This document shows positions 50,543-61,757 of a stretch of DNA of 64,000 bases, piece by piece. Source of the DNA: Pirellulaceae bacterium (GTDB lineage Bacteria; Planctomycetota; Planctomycetia; Pirellulales; Pirellulaceae); the NCBI GenBank assembly GCA_020852965.1, contig JADYZV010000070.1:62001-126000 (forward strand), read 5' to 3'. The notes beneath the pieces were generated by a model. That model was given only the letters and a program-made list of their open reading frames with translations. It had not been told where the DNA came from and did no database searches. How positions within the stretch are numbered: position 1 is the stretch's first letter; each line of letters begins with the position of its first letter. The position numbers and the translations under genes are program-made.

Positions 50543-51976
50543 TTAGGCTAGCGAGGTGATCATGGAAACGAGTGGCATGAACAACGAGATCACAATAAAA
50601 CCTACAGCGACACCTAAGAAGACGATCAGCAGTGGTTCAATCAAGCGGGTCAAGCCCTCGGTCATCACGCTGACTTCGTCGTCATAGGTATCAGCCACTT
50701 TATAAAGCATCGTATCGAGTTCACCGGTCTCTTCACCCACGTCGACCATGTTGACGACCAGTTCATCAATCACGCGAGATTTCATTTTCATCATGTAAAA
50801 CAAGCCGCACATGACAGCACCGAGTCCGCAGGTGATGGCACCGATCATCAACAGCGTCTCCATGGCACCTTTGGCTCCGGTCCCTTTGGCACTGGTCAAC
50901 GCGACGGAGATGATCATCACGCCGGGGAATGATCCCATCAGCAACCAGAAGAATGCCGCCAGGGGATGGAAACCGGGGATGGCATGGGCTTGCAGCGGTT
51001 TGCTGATCACCTCACCCTCGCGAATCGCCTCGGTGACTTTGCTAAAGATCCGTTCGAACAGCGCGTTGCCGGCTGTTTCTCGCGTAATGTTGAGCGCTTC
51101 CAAAATGGGCACACCGGCGGAGACGAGCGTCCCCAGGGTCCGCATCGTCCGCGCCAAAATATTCTTTTCGATCAGCGCTCCGAACACCGGCACCTTGAGC
51201 ATGTACATGTCAAAGCCCATCCGCCCGTGGCGGAATTTGCGAACCAATTTAGCCAGCAACCAATAACAGAATGGAATTAGTAAAAGCAAGAACCAATACT
51301 TCACAACGTAATCGCTCATCGCAATCAGCAGCACGGTCGGTGCGGGGAGAGCCAAACCGAACTCTTCGAACATTTTCTTGAACGTGGGAACGATATAAGC
51401 CATGATCAAAACCAAGATCAGGCTGGCGATAACCACCACCGCGATCGGGTAGATCAAGGCACCTTTGACCTTGCGTTTGAGCGCTTCGGAACTTTCCAAA
51501 AAGTCGGCCAAGCGTTGCAGAATCGTTTCCAGTGCACCACCCGCTTCGCCCGCCTTGATCATGTTGACATACAGACGGCTGAAGACCTTGGGCGACTTGC
51601 TCATCGACTCCGAGAGGGTCGAACCGGCTTCGATCTCGTCGCAGGTTTCCCCCAGCGCGTTCTTGAGCTTGCCCGGCTTGTTGTTGTGCTCCAAAATTTT
51701 CAGACTGCGCAAAATCGGCAAACCGGCGTCTTGCAGAATCGACAACTGTCGCGTGAAGGCGCAAATGTGCTTGGTCTTGGCCCCACCCAAGGCAAAGGGC
51801 CGCTTGCGCTTCTGCCCCGGAGCTAATTTGGCCGCCCCCTTTTTCATCTGGATCTTGGTGACGAAGTAGCCCATCTGCCGGATGGTAGTTTGCGCTTCTT
51901 CCTCGTTGGCCGCCTCGATGACGTCTTTGATCTCTTGGCCGGTTGCGTCCATCGCCTCAAACTGGAATGTAGGCAT
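50543..51976 (-). CDS. pilC: PilC/GspF inner-membrane platform protein
   Basis: A 477-residue polytopic protein that couples the ATPase to the fibre. The first GspF domain shows FTRQLSILQDAGLPILRSL, the membrane segments IAVVVIASLILVLIMAYIVP, and the second domain ARTMRTLGTLVSAGVPILEA and VDVGEETGELDTML. Between ISKPLQAH and VIDELVVNM an insert of about 75 residues holds extra hydrophobic segments (WLLMGSFPGVMIISVAL; LLMIGAITCGLGAVMCGLFY). ATG 51976 has GAGGGA 8 bases upstream. It is in the line PilT, PilB, PilC, prepilins. Confidence 0.93.
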   Translation of the reverse strand: MPTFQFEAMDATGQEIKDVIEAANEEEAQTTIRQMGYFVTKIQMKKGAAKLAPGQKRKRPFALGGAKTKHICAFTRQLSILQDAGLPILRSLKILEHNNKPGKLKNALGETCDEIEAGSTLSESMSKSPKVFSRLYVNMIKAGEAGGALETILQRLADFLESSEALKRKVKGALIYPIAVVVIASLILVLIMAYIVPTFKKMFEEFGLALPAPTVLLIAMSDYVVKYWFLLLLIPFCYWLLAKLVRKFRHGRMGFDMYMLKVPVFGALIEKNILARTMRTLGTLVSAGVPILEALNITRETAGNALFERIFSKVTEAIREGEVISKPLQAHAIPGFHPLAAFFWLLMGSFPGVMIISVALTSAKGTGAKGAMETLLMIGAITCGLGAVMCGLFYMMKMKSRVIDELVVNMVDVGEETGELDTMLYKVADTYDDEVSVMTEGLTRLIEPLLIVFLGVAVGFIVISLFMPLVSMITSLA

Positions 51977-52137
51977 GGCGATCGTCCCTCTTTAGTAGGC
52001 TTGCGACCTGAGGCTTGAGACCTGAGGCCGAATAACGTGTTTGAAGTAAAGGAATAAAGTGAATAGTTATGTTTTCAGGAAAAAGCACTTAGGCACATTG
52101 GACTACAACTGCGGATAACCCCACATCGGCTATTGTC

Positions 52138-52185
52138 ATTTGTCATTTGTCATTTGTCATTTGCTCAAGCCTCAAGCCTCAAGCC

Positions 52186-52188
<3 letters not shown>
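52138..52188. repeat. Heptamer arrays (ATTTGTC) and (CTCAAGC)
   Basis: Three to four ATTTGTC units (about 52138-52163) run into 3.6 CTCAAGC units (52164-52188), ending on the PilB stop codon. A single CTTGAGACCTGAGG-like piece occurs near 52013. All have a 7-base period. Confidence 0.8.
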
Positions 52189-53901
<1,713 letters not shown>

Positions 53902-53903
53902 GT

Positions 53904-55013
53904 TTATGAGTCTTCATCTTCTGAGTTATCGTCTTCGCTCAAGCCACGACGGACGTTGACAATACGTTTGGCCAAGTCGTCGGGACGATGCGCTTTGCCA
54001 AGCACGTCCTCGATCGTCACAATTCCATCACGCCACAAATTGAACAAAGTGTCATCGAGCAGGTTCATCCCGTACTTGGCTCCGGTCTGAATGGCCGAGT
54101 TAATACGGAAGGTTTTATTTTCGCGAATCAAGTTGGAAATACCCGCGGTTACCACCAGTACTTCGTAAGCTGCAATGCGACCGCCGCCAATGCGCGGCAA
54201 CAGTGTTTGAGCGACCACACCAATCAGTGATGTACTCAACTGAGTTCGGATTTGATCTTGTAAATTTCCAGGGAAGGCATCGATGATGCGATTGACCGTC
54301 CCTTGTGCGCTGTTGGTGTGCAGGGTGCCAAACACCACGTGCCCAGTCTCCGCCGCGCTAATGGCCGCTTGAATGGTCTCCAAGTCGCGCAACTCACCGA
54401 CCAGGATCACGTCGGGGTCTTGGCGCAAGGCGCGGCGAATGGCTTCCGCAAAACTGGGAACGTCCACGCCGACTTCGCGCTGGTTGATCGTCGACTTTTT
54501 ATGTTCGTGATAAAATTCGATTGGGTCCTCAATGGTGATGATGTGGTGGTCGTGCGACTCGTTGATAAAATTGATCAAACTGGCCAGGGTGGTACTTTTT
54601 CCCGACCCGGTGGGGCCCGTAACTAGCACCAGCCCGCGCGGTCGCTGTACCATTTCCACCACCGAATCGGGCAGGCCGAGTTGTTCGGGGGTGAGTTTGT
54701 CGTTCGGAATCTGTCGCAACACCATCGAGATGTTGCCGCGTTGTTTAAAAATCGAAACCCGAAAGCGTGCCAATTCACCGAAGGCAAAGCCGAAGTCGGA
54801 ACTCCCCGCCTCCTGCAACTCGCGCTGACAGCGATCTGGGGCGATGCTCTTCATCAGCGCCATCGTGTCGTCGGGTTCGAGCACCTTGGTTTCCAACTTG
54901 CGCATGCGACCATGCAGTCGAAAAACGGGAGGTTGCCCAACCACAATATGGATATCACTTGCACCTTGCTTCACTGCCGCTTGCAGGAGCTTGTCGATTA
55001 ACACCGTGGCCAT
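53904..55013 (-). CDS. pilT: PilT retraction ATPase, second copy
   Basis: A 369-residue PilT-type ATPase with GASDIHIVVGQPP, Walker A GPTGSGKST, LASLINFINES, IEDPIEFYHEH, Walker B DPDVILVGELRD and GHVVFGTLHTNS. The C-terminal 15 residues are acidic (SEDDNSEDEDS). Upstream of and coupled to pilB (2-base gap). It is the paralogue of the protein at 25188-26366; this copy is the one likely dedicated to the pilus locus. Confidence 0.92.
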   Translation of the reverse strand: MATVLIDKLLQAAVKQGASDIHIVVGQPPVFRLHGRMRKLETKVLEPDDTMALMKSIAPDRCQRELQEAGSSDFGFAFGELARFRVSIFKQRGNISMVLRQIPNDKLTPEQLGLPDSVVEMVQRPRGLVLVTGPTGSGKSTTLASLINFINESHDHHIITIEDPIEFYHEHKKSTINQREVGVDVPSFAEAIRRALRQDPDVILVGELRDLETIQAAISAAETGHVVFGTLHTNSAQGTVNRIIDAFPGNLQDQIRTQLSTSLIGVVAQTLLPRIGGGRIAAYEVLVVTAGISNLIRENKTFRINSAIQTGAKYGMNLLDDTLFNLWRDGIVTIEDVLGKAHRPDDLAKRIVNVRRGLSEDDNSEDEDS

Positions 55014-55393
55014 GGACGGTCCGTTCCCGGTTCTTATATGGAAGCGCCCGTTTCATGCCGCGCGCCGAGTCTTTTAGATTTCGGTTGAGTCACCTAGTTG
55101 GAATCTAGTATGAATCAAATTGAGAAAAGTAAATCGTTTTGAAAAGTAAGTTATGGATAATAGATAATAGTAGCTCGGTGGTCCCCCACCGAGGAACCAG
55201 GTCAAATTCAAATTTCACGGTGGGGACCACCGTGCTACGAAGTCATTGCACGAAGCGATTGTATCTCTCCTAGACCCCCAAAGTCCAGAAAGCTGCCTCA
55301 ACTGCCTGCGTAAACACTACCATTATGGGTGGGGGCAGCGTTTGCTGTCCAGCGGTAGTCCTTTAGGTTGGGCTTAAGGCAGTCGAGTTTCAC
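55014..55393. other. 380-base intergenic region with REP-like element copy 10
   Basis: Contains the repeat pair GTAGCTCGGTGGTCCCCCAC (55170) and CACGGTGGGGACCACCGTGC (55217-55236) and an AT-rich stretch near 55110-55165 (GATAATAGATAATAG). The region would hold the promoter of the pilT-pilB-pilC operon. No gene was found in it. Confidence 0.55.
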
Positions 55394-57163
55394 TTAAGCC
55401 TGAGCTTGCTTGGCCAGGAACTCCTCGAAGACGATTGGCAGTGCCTTCTGGTCCTGCTCGGTTGTCTTGGCCACGCGGTAAACTTCTTCGAGGGTAGTGA
55501 GGCCGGTGAGCACCTTGCGGACGCCATCGCAGTACAGGGTAGTCATCCCCTCTTTAATGGCCTGCTCGGCGATTTCTATAGTGGATTTGCCTTGGAACAT
55601 CATTTCTCGAATCTTGCTACTTACCACCATCAGCTCGTAAATCCCCATCCGTCCGCGGTAGCCCTTCTTCTGACAATAGCCACACCCCTTCCCCTTGGCG
55701 AAGGTAGCCACAGCAGCCACCTCGGGGGGGATTCCAGCTTCTTTCAAGGCCGCATCGCTGATCTTGATTTGCGTCTTGCAGCGCTTGCATATCGTTCGCA
55801 CCAGACGCTGGCCGAGCACCGCCACGACCGAGCTTGCCACCAGATAGCCGGGTACACCCATGTCGACCATGCGTGTGACAGCACTGGGCGCATCGTTCGT
55901 GTGTAGTGTACTGAAAACTAAGTGTCCAGTCAAAGAGGCCTGGATACCCATCGAAGCGGTCTCGGTATCTCGCATCTCACCCACCAGGATGATGTTGGGT
56001 GCCTGGCGCAACATCGATCGAATGATGCGCGCGAAGTCGAGCCCGATATTGTGGCGCACCTCGACCTGATTAATTCCCGGCAGATAGTATTCGACAGGGT
56101 CTTCGGCGGTGATGATTTTGCGGTCGGGGCGATTCATCGAATTGAGGGCCGCGTACAGCGTAGTCGTCTTGCCGGAGCCGGTGGGGCCGGTCACCAGCAT
56201 GATCCCGTTGGGCCGTTTGATAGTATTGGTGAAGATCTTGAAATCGCGTTCGGCCAATCCCAATTGCCGCACGCCGACCTTGATATTGTCTTTATCGAGC
56301 AGTCGCATGACCGCCGACTGGCCGTGGTTGGTGGGAATGATGCTGACCCGCAGGTCGAGCTCCTTTTCGCCAACCGTCACCTTGATCCGCCCATCCTGGG
56401 GGCGTCGACGTTCGGCGATATCCATCTTGGCCAAGATCTTGATGCGTGACAGGATCGCTCCCAGCAACCTCCGGGGGGGGCTGTCCCGTTCCACGCACAC
56501 GCCGTCGATGCGGTAGCGAATGCGCACGCGGTCCTCAAACGGCTCGACATGAATGTCCGAGGCGCGAAGCTGAACCGCTTCCTGGATCATCATGCCGACC
56601 AGTCGCACGACAGGCGCGCTCGATTCGTCGACCCCTTCACTGGAGTCTTCGTCGTCGTCGGCGGTTTCGGTAAAGTCGATCTGCGTGTCGGTAAACTCTT
56701 GGAGGATCGAGTCGGCCGACTCCCCTTCTACCTGTCCGTAGTAGCGATTGATCGCTTCTTGGATCATCGCTCGGGGGGCAAGTGCCGTTTCGACCTTGCG
56801 ATTGAGGATGAACCGCAGTTTCTCGATCGTCTCCAAATCAAACGGATCGCTGACCAGCACGTGCAGCGCGTCGTCTTCATCTTTAAACGGAATGACGCTA
56901 TTTTCCCGAGCGACCGATTCGGGGACAAGCTGGATGATCTCATCGGGAATGCGGTCGACCGACAGATCGACATAGTCCATCTTGTGGAACTCGGCCAAGG
57001 CGCGATACACGGCATCGGGCTCGGCGTAACCGAGTTGGATCAGGGCGTCACCGATCGACACATCCGAATCGCGAGCCAAGTTGGACGCCTCACCGAGCTG
57101 ATCGAGGCTGACGACTCCGCGGCGCAGCAAGAGGTCGGTAAAATCTCGCATCGGTTGATTCAT
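55394..57163 (-). CDS. pilB: PilB/GspE extension ATPase, second copy
   Basis: A 589-residue ATPase with an N-terminal GspE domain (LLLRRGVVSLDQLGEASNLA), an acidic spacer near 180 (ETADDDEDSSEGVDESS), then SDIHVEPFED, Walker A GPTGSGKTT, the Asp box TAEDPVEY, Walker B APNIILVGEMRD and GHLVFSTLHTND. The zinc site CKRCKTQI and CGYCQKKGYRGR is intact. ATG 57163 has GGAAG about 11 bases upstream; TTG 57199 is an alternative. A 380-base gap separates it from pilT, so it may be a separate unit. Confidence 0.92.
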   Translation of the reverse strand: MNQPMRDFTDLLLRRGVVSLDQLGEASNLARDSDVSIGDALIQLGYAEPDAVYRALAEFHKMDYVDLSVDRIPDEIIQLVPESVARENSVIPFKDEDDALHVLVSDPFDLETIEKLRFILNRKVETALAPRAMIQEAINRYYGQVEGESADSILQEFTDTQIDFTETADDDEDSSEGVDESSAPVVRLVGMMIQEAVQLRASDIHVEPFEDRVRIRYRIDGVCVERDSPPRRLLGAILSRIKILAKMDIAERRRPQDGRIKVTVGEKELDLRVSIIPTNHGQSAVMRLLDKDNIKVGVRQLGLAERDFKIFTNTIKRPNGIMLVTGPTGSGKTTTLYAALNSMNRPDRKIITAEDPVEYYLPGINQVEVRHNIGLDFARIIRSMLRQAPNIILVGEMRDTETASMGIQASLTGHLVFSTLHTNDAPSAVTRMVDMGVPGYLVASSVVAVLGQRLVRTICKRCKTQIKISDAALKEAGIPPEVAAVATFAKGKGCGYCQKKGYRGRMGIYELMVVSSKIREMMFQGKSTIEIAEQAIKEGMTTLYCDGVRKVLTGLTTLEEVYRVAKTTEQDQKALPIVFEEFLAKQAQA

Positions 57164-57819
57164 GAGCTGGATTTCTTCCAAGAAAAGCCGGTCTGGCAAA
57201 GTGATTAGCGAAAGGTATCAGGACAGTGGATGACGATTCTACACCATCATCTTGACTGCCGCTGCCAGCTTCTGTCAATGATTTTGTCTGCCGCCTCGCC
57301 GGTTTGCCCGACAGGAAGCAGAGACTTGTTGTAGCAGCGATTGCGTCTCGGCTGGGCCGAAGAGCCAGGGAGCGCCAGGGAGGCGCTGCGCGATCCGCTT
57401 TCGACTATCCCCGAAACTGCCGCTCGAGCCAGGCGGCGGGTGTGGGGCAGGCATCAAGAGCAACGGAACCTTGCGACAGCCGCGTATCAGAAAAATGCCT
57501 GCAAAAGCAAACGATGTGCCTGTCATGGGTGCCCCTGGCGGATTTCTGAAAAAAACTTTTGATTTCTACCTAAACCTCAGGGGCAACGGGGTTTGCTAGT
57601 TCTAGGAAGTATGGATATATTATCTGTTTGCATGACGGCCAGCTCGCTCCCAAACCCCAGCCACCCATCTTTCTCCGGCGCGTACCAGTGTCAGGACGTA
57701 GACCCTTAGAAGTACGTTAATTGCGCGGCAAACCAGCTTCCCGCGCGCCCTAGCGGGAATTGTCAGGACGAGCCCCCCCCATTTCTACACCACGGATCCT
57801 TTAGGAGTACGTTTCGTCA
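57164..57819. promoter_or_regulatory. rpoB leader: rpoBC leader and divergent promoter region
   Basis: This 656-base gap holds a GC repeat copy near 57299, a candidate promoter TTGCTA (57593) and TATATT (57616) with a 17-base spacer, and a stem-loop TTCCCGC/GCGGGAA (57738-57759). It also holds two copies of a TGTCAGGACG...CCTTAGAAGTACGTT-type segment (57689-57718 and 57761-57813). The second copy ends just before the rpoB start. Such leaders can carry pause or antitermination elements, but this is inference. Confidence 0.5.
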
Positions 57820-60800
57820 ATGGCCACTTCTTCGCAAAGACGACTACAGCCAACCAGCGTTCGTAAATTCGGTTCAGGACTCGATACCTTGGAAATTCCA
57901 GGGCTTACCGAGCTACAAACCAAGAGCTATGAGCTCTTTCTGCAGGAGGATGTCCCTGTCGAAAAACGCAAAGACATCGGCCTCGAGTCGGTCTTTCGTG
58001 AAATCTTCCCGGTGGAGAGCTACGACAAAACCGTCTCGCTCGAGTACTTGCGGTATGAGCTGGGGAAGCCGCGCTATACGCCCGACGAGTGCCGCCAATT
58101 GCGGCTAACGTTCGGCAAGCCGCTGAAGGTCTGGCTGCGCCTGAATCGGGAGCAGCCGATCGAGGAAGAGGTCTACCTCGGCGACATTCCAATTATGCTC
58201 GGCGGTGGTGAGTTCATTATCAATGGTGCCGAGCGCGTGGTGGTGAGTCAATTGCACCGCAGTCCGGGCGTCGACTTTGTGGAAGAGATCGAAGCGACCA
58301 CGGATCGCAAGCTTCCCAGTTGCCGCGTGATCCCGGAGCGTGGTAGTTGGATCGAGATCAACGTTACCAAAAAAGACAGCTTGAGCGTCCGCATCGATCA
58401 GAGCGGTAAATTTTCCGTGATGACCTTGCTGCGCGCGATGAGCCCCTCGATGGGTTCTGACAGTCAATTGCTACAAGCCTTCTACGAGACCAAAGTTGAG
58501 AAGGTGGTCGACGGTCGCAGTGTCAATAAGATCGAGAATAAAGTGTCGGTCGACGACGTGGTCTACCCTAGCGATTCCGAGCGCGCCGGTGAGGTCATCA
58601 TCGAGGCTGGGCAGAAGATTACCAAGAACGAAGCGGAGATCATCTGCACATGTGGTCTCAAACAGATCGAAGTGATGGAGGCTCCGAAGACGCCGTTGAT
58701 CATCAATGCGCTAGCCGAAGACAACACCAGCAGCCATGAAGAGGCGCTGCTGCGAATCTACCAGCGTCTGCGTCCGGGCAATCCACCGCAGCTCGAAAAA
58801 GCTCGCACGCTGTTTCATGAGAAGTTCTTCGATGTCAATCGTTATCGGCTTGGTCGCGTCGGTCGTTTTCGCCTCAATCGCAAGTTGAAGCTGGACGTTT
58901 CCGAAGATGTGATGACCCTGCGTGCCGAAGACATGATGGCTTCGATCAAGTACATGATTGCACTTCAGGACCCCGAGTCGGGCGCACAGTTCGATGACAT
59001 CGATCACCTGGGCAATCGCCGTCTGCGTACGATTGACGAGCTGGCCAGTGAGGAGTTGCGCAAGGGCTTTCTCAAGCTTCGCCGCACGGTGCAGGAGCGC
59101 ATGAGTCTCAAGGAGGTCGACGAGATGTCGCCGCGCAGCTTGGTCAATCCCAAGAGCATCAGTGCGGCGATCGACTATTTCTTCGGTCGGGGTGAGCTTT
59201 CGCAGGTGGTCGACCAGACGAACCCGCTAAGTCAACTGACGCACGAGCGACGCCTGTCGGCACTCGGCCCAGGCGGGCTCAATCGCAAGCGCGCGGGCTT
59301 CGAGGTTCGCGATGTTCACATTTCGCACTACGGTCGCATTTGTCCGATTGAAACGCCCGAAGGTACCAACATCGGTCTGATTAGCTCGTTGGCCATTTAC
59401 GCGGGTGTCGACGAGTACGGTTTCTTGGTAACTCCCTATCGCACGATCAAGGGTGGCAAGCTGAGCGACGAAGTGCTGTGGTTGCGGGCCGACCAGGAAG
59501 CGGACGCCTATATCTGCCCGGCGGATACGGAGGTCAAGGATGGCGAGCTGGTGGCTGGACCGAATTTGATCGCGCGCTATCACGCCGACTTCCAGATCGT
59601 CATGCCTACCGACGTGCAGTACATGGATATTGCTCCGAGCCAGATGGTAGGTGTCTCGGCTGGTTTGATCCCGTTCCTCGAGCATGACGACGCCAACCGC
59701 GCGTTGATGGGCTCGAACATGCAGCGCCAAGCGGTGCCGCTGTTGGTGGCCGAGCCGCCGATCGTCGGTACGGGCATGGAGCGTGAAGTAGCCGTCAATA
59801 GCGCGATGGTGATTCGCGCCAAACGGGCAGGCAAAGTGACTGCGGTCGACTGCACCCGAATCGAAGTCGGCCCCGACGTCTATCCATTGCATAAATACCA
59901 AGGCCTGAACGAGCGAACGTGCCTCAACCAAAAGCCGATCGTCAATTTGGGCGACAAAGTAGAGAAGGGCCAAATCATCGCCGATGGGGCAGCCACTTAC
60001 CAAGGTGAATTGGCGCTGGGACGCAATGTGCTCGTCGGCTTTATGTCGTTCGACGGCTACAACTACGAAGACGCGATCATCATCAGTGAAGAATTGGTGC
60101 GAGCCGACACGTACACATCGATCCACATCGAAGACTTCGACGTCGAGATTCGCGAAACCAAGTTGGGACGTGAAGAGTTCACTCGCGACATTCCCAACGT
60201 CAGCGAGAAAGCCCTGCGCAACCTAGATGAAACGGGAATCGTGCAAGTCGGCACGTTTGTGCGGCCAGGAGACATTCTCGTCGGCAAGGTTTCGCCCAAG
60301 AGCAAGACCGAGCTAACGCCCGAAGAAAAACTGCTGCATGCGATTTTCGGTCGCGCCGGTGAAGACGTGAAGAACGACTCGCTGGAAGTCCCCTCGGGGA
60401 TTGAAGGGATCGTTATCGACACGCAGAAATTCAGCCGCCGCATGAGTTTGTCGGACGACGAACGCAAGGTCTTCGAGAAGGACCTGAAGGAGATCGAGAG
60501 CGAAGGCAATGCCGAGATCTCGACCACCTTCACCAACTTCATCCAGCAGTTGGAAGCGGTCATCGGTTCGAAGCTGACCGACGACGATGGCACACCGCTC
60601 GGTGGCGAGCAAGACCCGAAGTTTGTAGCCGAAAACGCGCAGACCTTCAACTTGTCGCGTTTGCTCAATAAGCTCGACGAAAAGCATCACACCGAAGTTC
60701 GCAAGGCTTACAAGGCGCATTGGCCTGCGGTCGAAGAATCCATCGACACCCGCGATCGCAAGCTCAATAGCATGAAGCGCGGCGACGAACTGCGCAGCGG

Positions 60801-61539
60801 TGTGTTGCAGATGGTCAAGGTCTACATTGCGACCAAGCGCACGATTAGCGTGGGAGACAAGATGGCCGGTCGCCACGGCAATAAGGGGGTCATCTCGAAG
60901 GTCTTGCCGATCGCCGACATGCCTCACTTGCCCGACGGTACACCTCTGCAGATCATGCTCAACCCACTGGGGGTTCCCAGCCGTATGAACGTGGGTCAGA
61001 TTCTGGAAACTCACCTGGGATGGGCAGGAGCCAAGCTCGGATTCCAATCGATCACGCCGGTGTTTGACGGGGCGACCGAAGAGGACATCAACGACTGCTT
61101 GGAAGAAGCCGGCTTGCCACGTCACGGTAAGGTCCGCCTCATCGATGGTCGTACCGGTCAACCCATGGCGCAGGAAACCACCGTGGGTTACATCTACATG
61201 CTCAAGCTGCACCACTTGGTCGATGACAAAGTGCATGCCCGCAGCACGGGCCCCTACTCGCTCATCACCCAACAGCCGCTCGGTGGCAAGGCCCGCTTCG
61301 GTGGTCAACGCTTCGGAGAGATGGAAGTCTGGGCGTTGGAGGCTTATGGGGCGGCGTACATTCTGCAAGAACTGCTGACAGTCAAGAGCGACGACGTCGA
61401 AGGACGCACGAAGATCTACGAATCGATGGTCAAGGGTGAAAACACACTGGAAGCCGGCACCCCGGCCAGCTTCGACGTGTTGACCAACGAGATTCGCGGA
61501 CTGGGGCTCAACATGCGTTTGGAGAAGCGAAAGCTGTAA
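57820..61539 (+). CDS. rpoB: RNA polymerase beta subunit
   Basis: A 1,239-residue beta subunit forming one half of the RNA polymerase active-site cleft. Diagnostic motifs include the fork loop ([13 protein letters not shown]), [16 protein letters not shown], the rifampicin-region residues nearby, and the highly conserved [10 protein letters not shown] and [14 protein letters not shown]. The C-terminus ends in the typical [20 protein letters not shown] region. The length is slightly short of the 1,342-residue E. coli protein, which is common. AGGAG lies about 14 bases before ATG 57820. No rplJL genes precede it here. Confidence 0.97.
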   Translation: MATSSQRRLQPTSVRKFGSGLDTLEIPGLTELQTKSYELFLQEDVPVEKRKDIGLESVFREIFPVESYDKTVSLEYLRYELGKPRYTPDECRQLRLTFGKPLKVWLRLNREQPIEEEVYLGDIPIMLGGGEFIINGAERVVVSQLHRSPGVDFVEEIEATTDRKLPSCRVIPERGSWIEINVTKKDSLSVRIDQSGKFSVMTLLRAMSPSMGSDSQLLQAFYETKVEKVVDGRSVNKIENKVSVDDVVYPSDSERAGEVIIEAGQKITKNEAEIICTCGLKQIEVMEAPKTPLIINALAEDNTSSHEEALLRIYQRLRPGNPPQLEKARTLFHEKFFDVNRYRLGRVGRFRLNRKLKLDVSEDVMTLRAEDMMASIKYMIALQDPESGAQFDDIDHLGNRRLRTIDELASEELRKGFLKLRRTVQERMSLKEVDEMSPRSLVNPKSISAAIDYFFGRGELSQVVDQTNPLSQLTHERRLSALGPGGLNRKRAGFEVRDVHISHYGRICPIETPEGTNIGLISSLAIYAGVDEYGFLVTPYRTIKGGKLSDEVLWLRADQEADAYICPADTEVKDGELVAGPNLIARYHADFQIVMPTDVQYMDIAPSQMVGVSAGLIPFLEHDDANRALMGSNMQRQAVPLLVAEPPIVGTGMEREVAVNSAMVIRAKRAGKVTAVDCTRIEVGPDVYPLHKYQGLNERTCLNQKPIVNLGDKVEKGQIIADGAATYQGELALGRNVLVGFMSFDGYNYEDAIIISEELVRADTYTSIHIEDFDVEIRETKLGREEFTRDIPNVSEKALRNLDETGIVQVGTFVRPGDILVGKVSPKSKTELTPEEKLLHAIFGRAGEDVKNDSLEVPSGIEGIVIDTQKFSRRMSLSDDERKVFEKDLKEIESEGNAEISTTFTNFIQQLEAVIGSKLTDDDGTPLGGEQDPKFVAENAQTFNLSRLLNKLDEKHHTEVRKAYKAHWPAVEESIDTRDRKLNSMKRGDELRSGVLQMVKVYIATKRTISVGDKMAGRHGNKGVISKVLPIADMPHLPDGTPLQIMLNPLGVPSRMNVGQILETHLGWAGAKLGFQSITPVFDGATEEDINDCLEEAGLPRHGKVRLIDGRTGQPMAQETTVGYIYMLKLHHLVDDKVHARSTGPYSLITQQPLGGKARFGGQRFGEMEVWALEAYGAAYILQELLTVKSDDVEGRTKIYESMVKGENTLEAGTPASFDVLTNEIRGLGLNMRLEKRKL

Positions 61540-61600
61540 CGCGCGACGTTGACCGGCACACTCGATCGGCCCTGGGCATCCGAGCCCACCGGCCTACCCG

Positions 61601-61643
61601 ACAGATCAGACAGATCAGACAGATCAGACAGATCAGACAGATC
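61601..61643. repeat. Tandem 9-mer (ACAGATCAG) about 4.8 copies
   Basis: Perfect ACAGATCAG units lie in the 218-base gap between rpoB and rpoC, about 60 bases after the rpoB stop. The rest of the gap has no recognised feature except a ribosome site before rpoC. Confidence 0.9.
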
Positions 61644-61757
61644 GCGAAAAATAAGCCTCACACACTAGATTCATAGCATTACCGGTTGGGAGCCCTGGGG
61701 ACACGCTTACTCTCGAGCGTGCACCACTCCTCCCTCAATCCTTAGGAGCCGCGGAAT

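Noticed and set aside
57304..57562. Small plus-strand open frames in the rpoB upstream region
   Set aside because: They are Arg-rich and overlap a repeat copy; no signature supports a gene.
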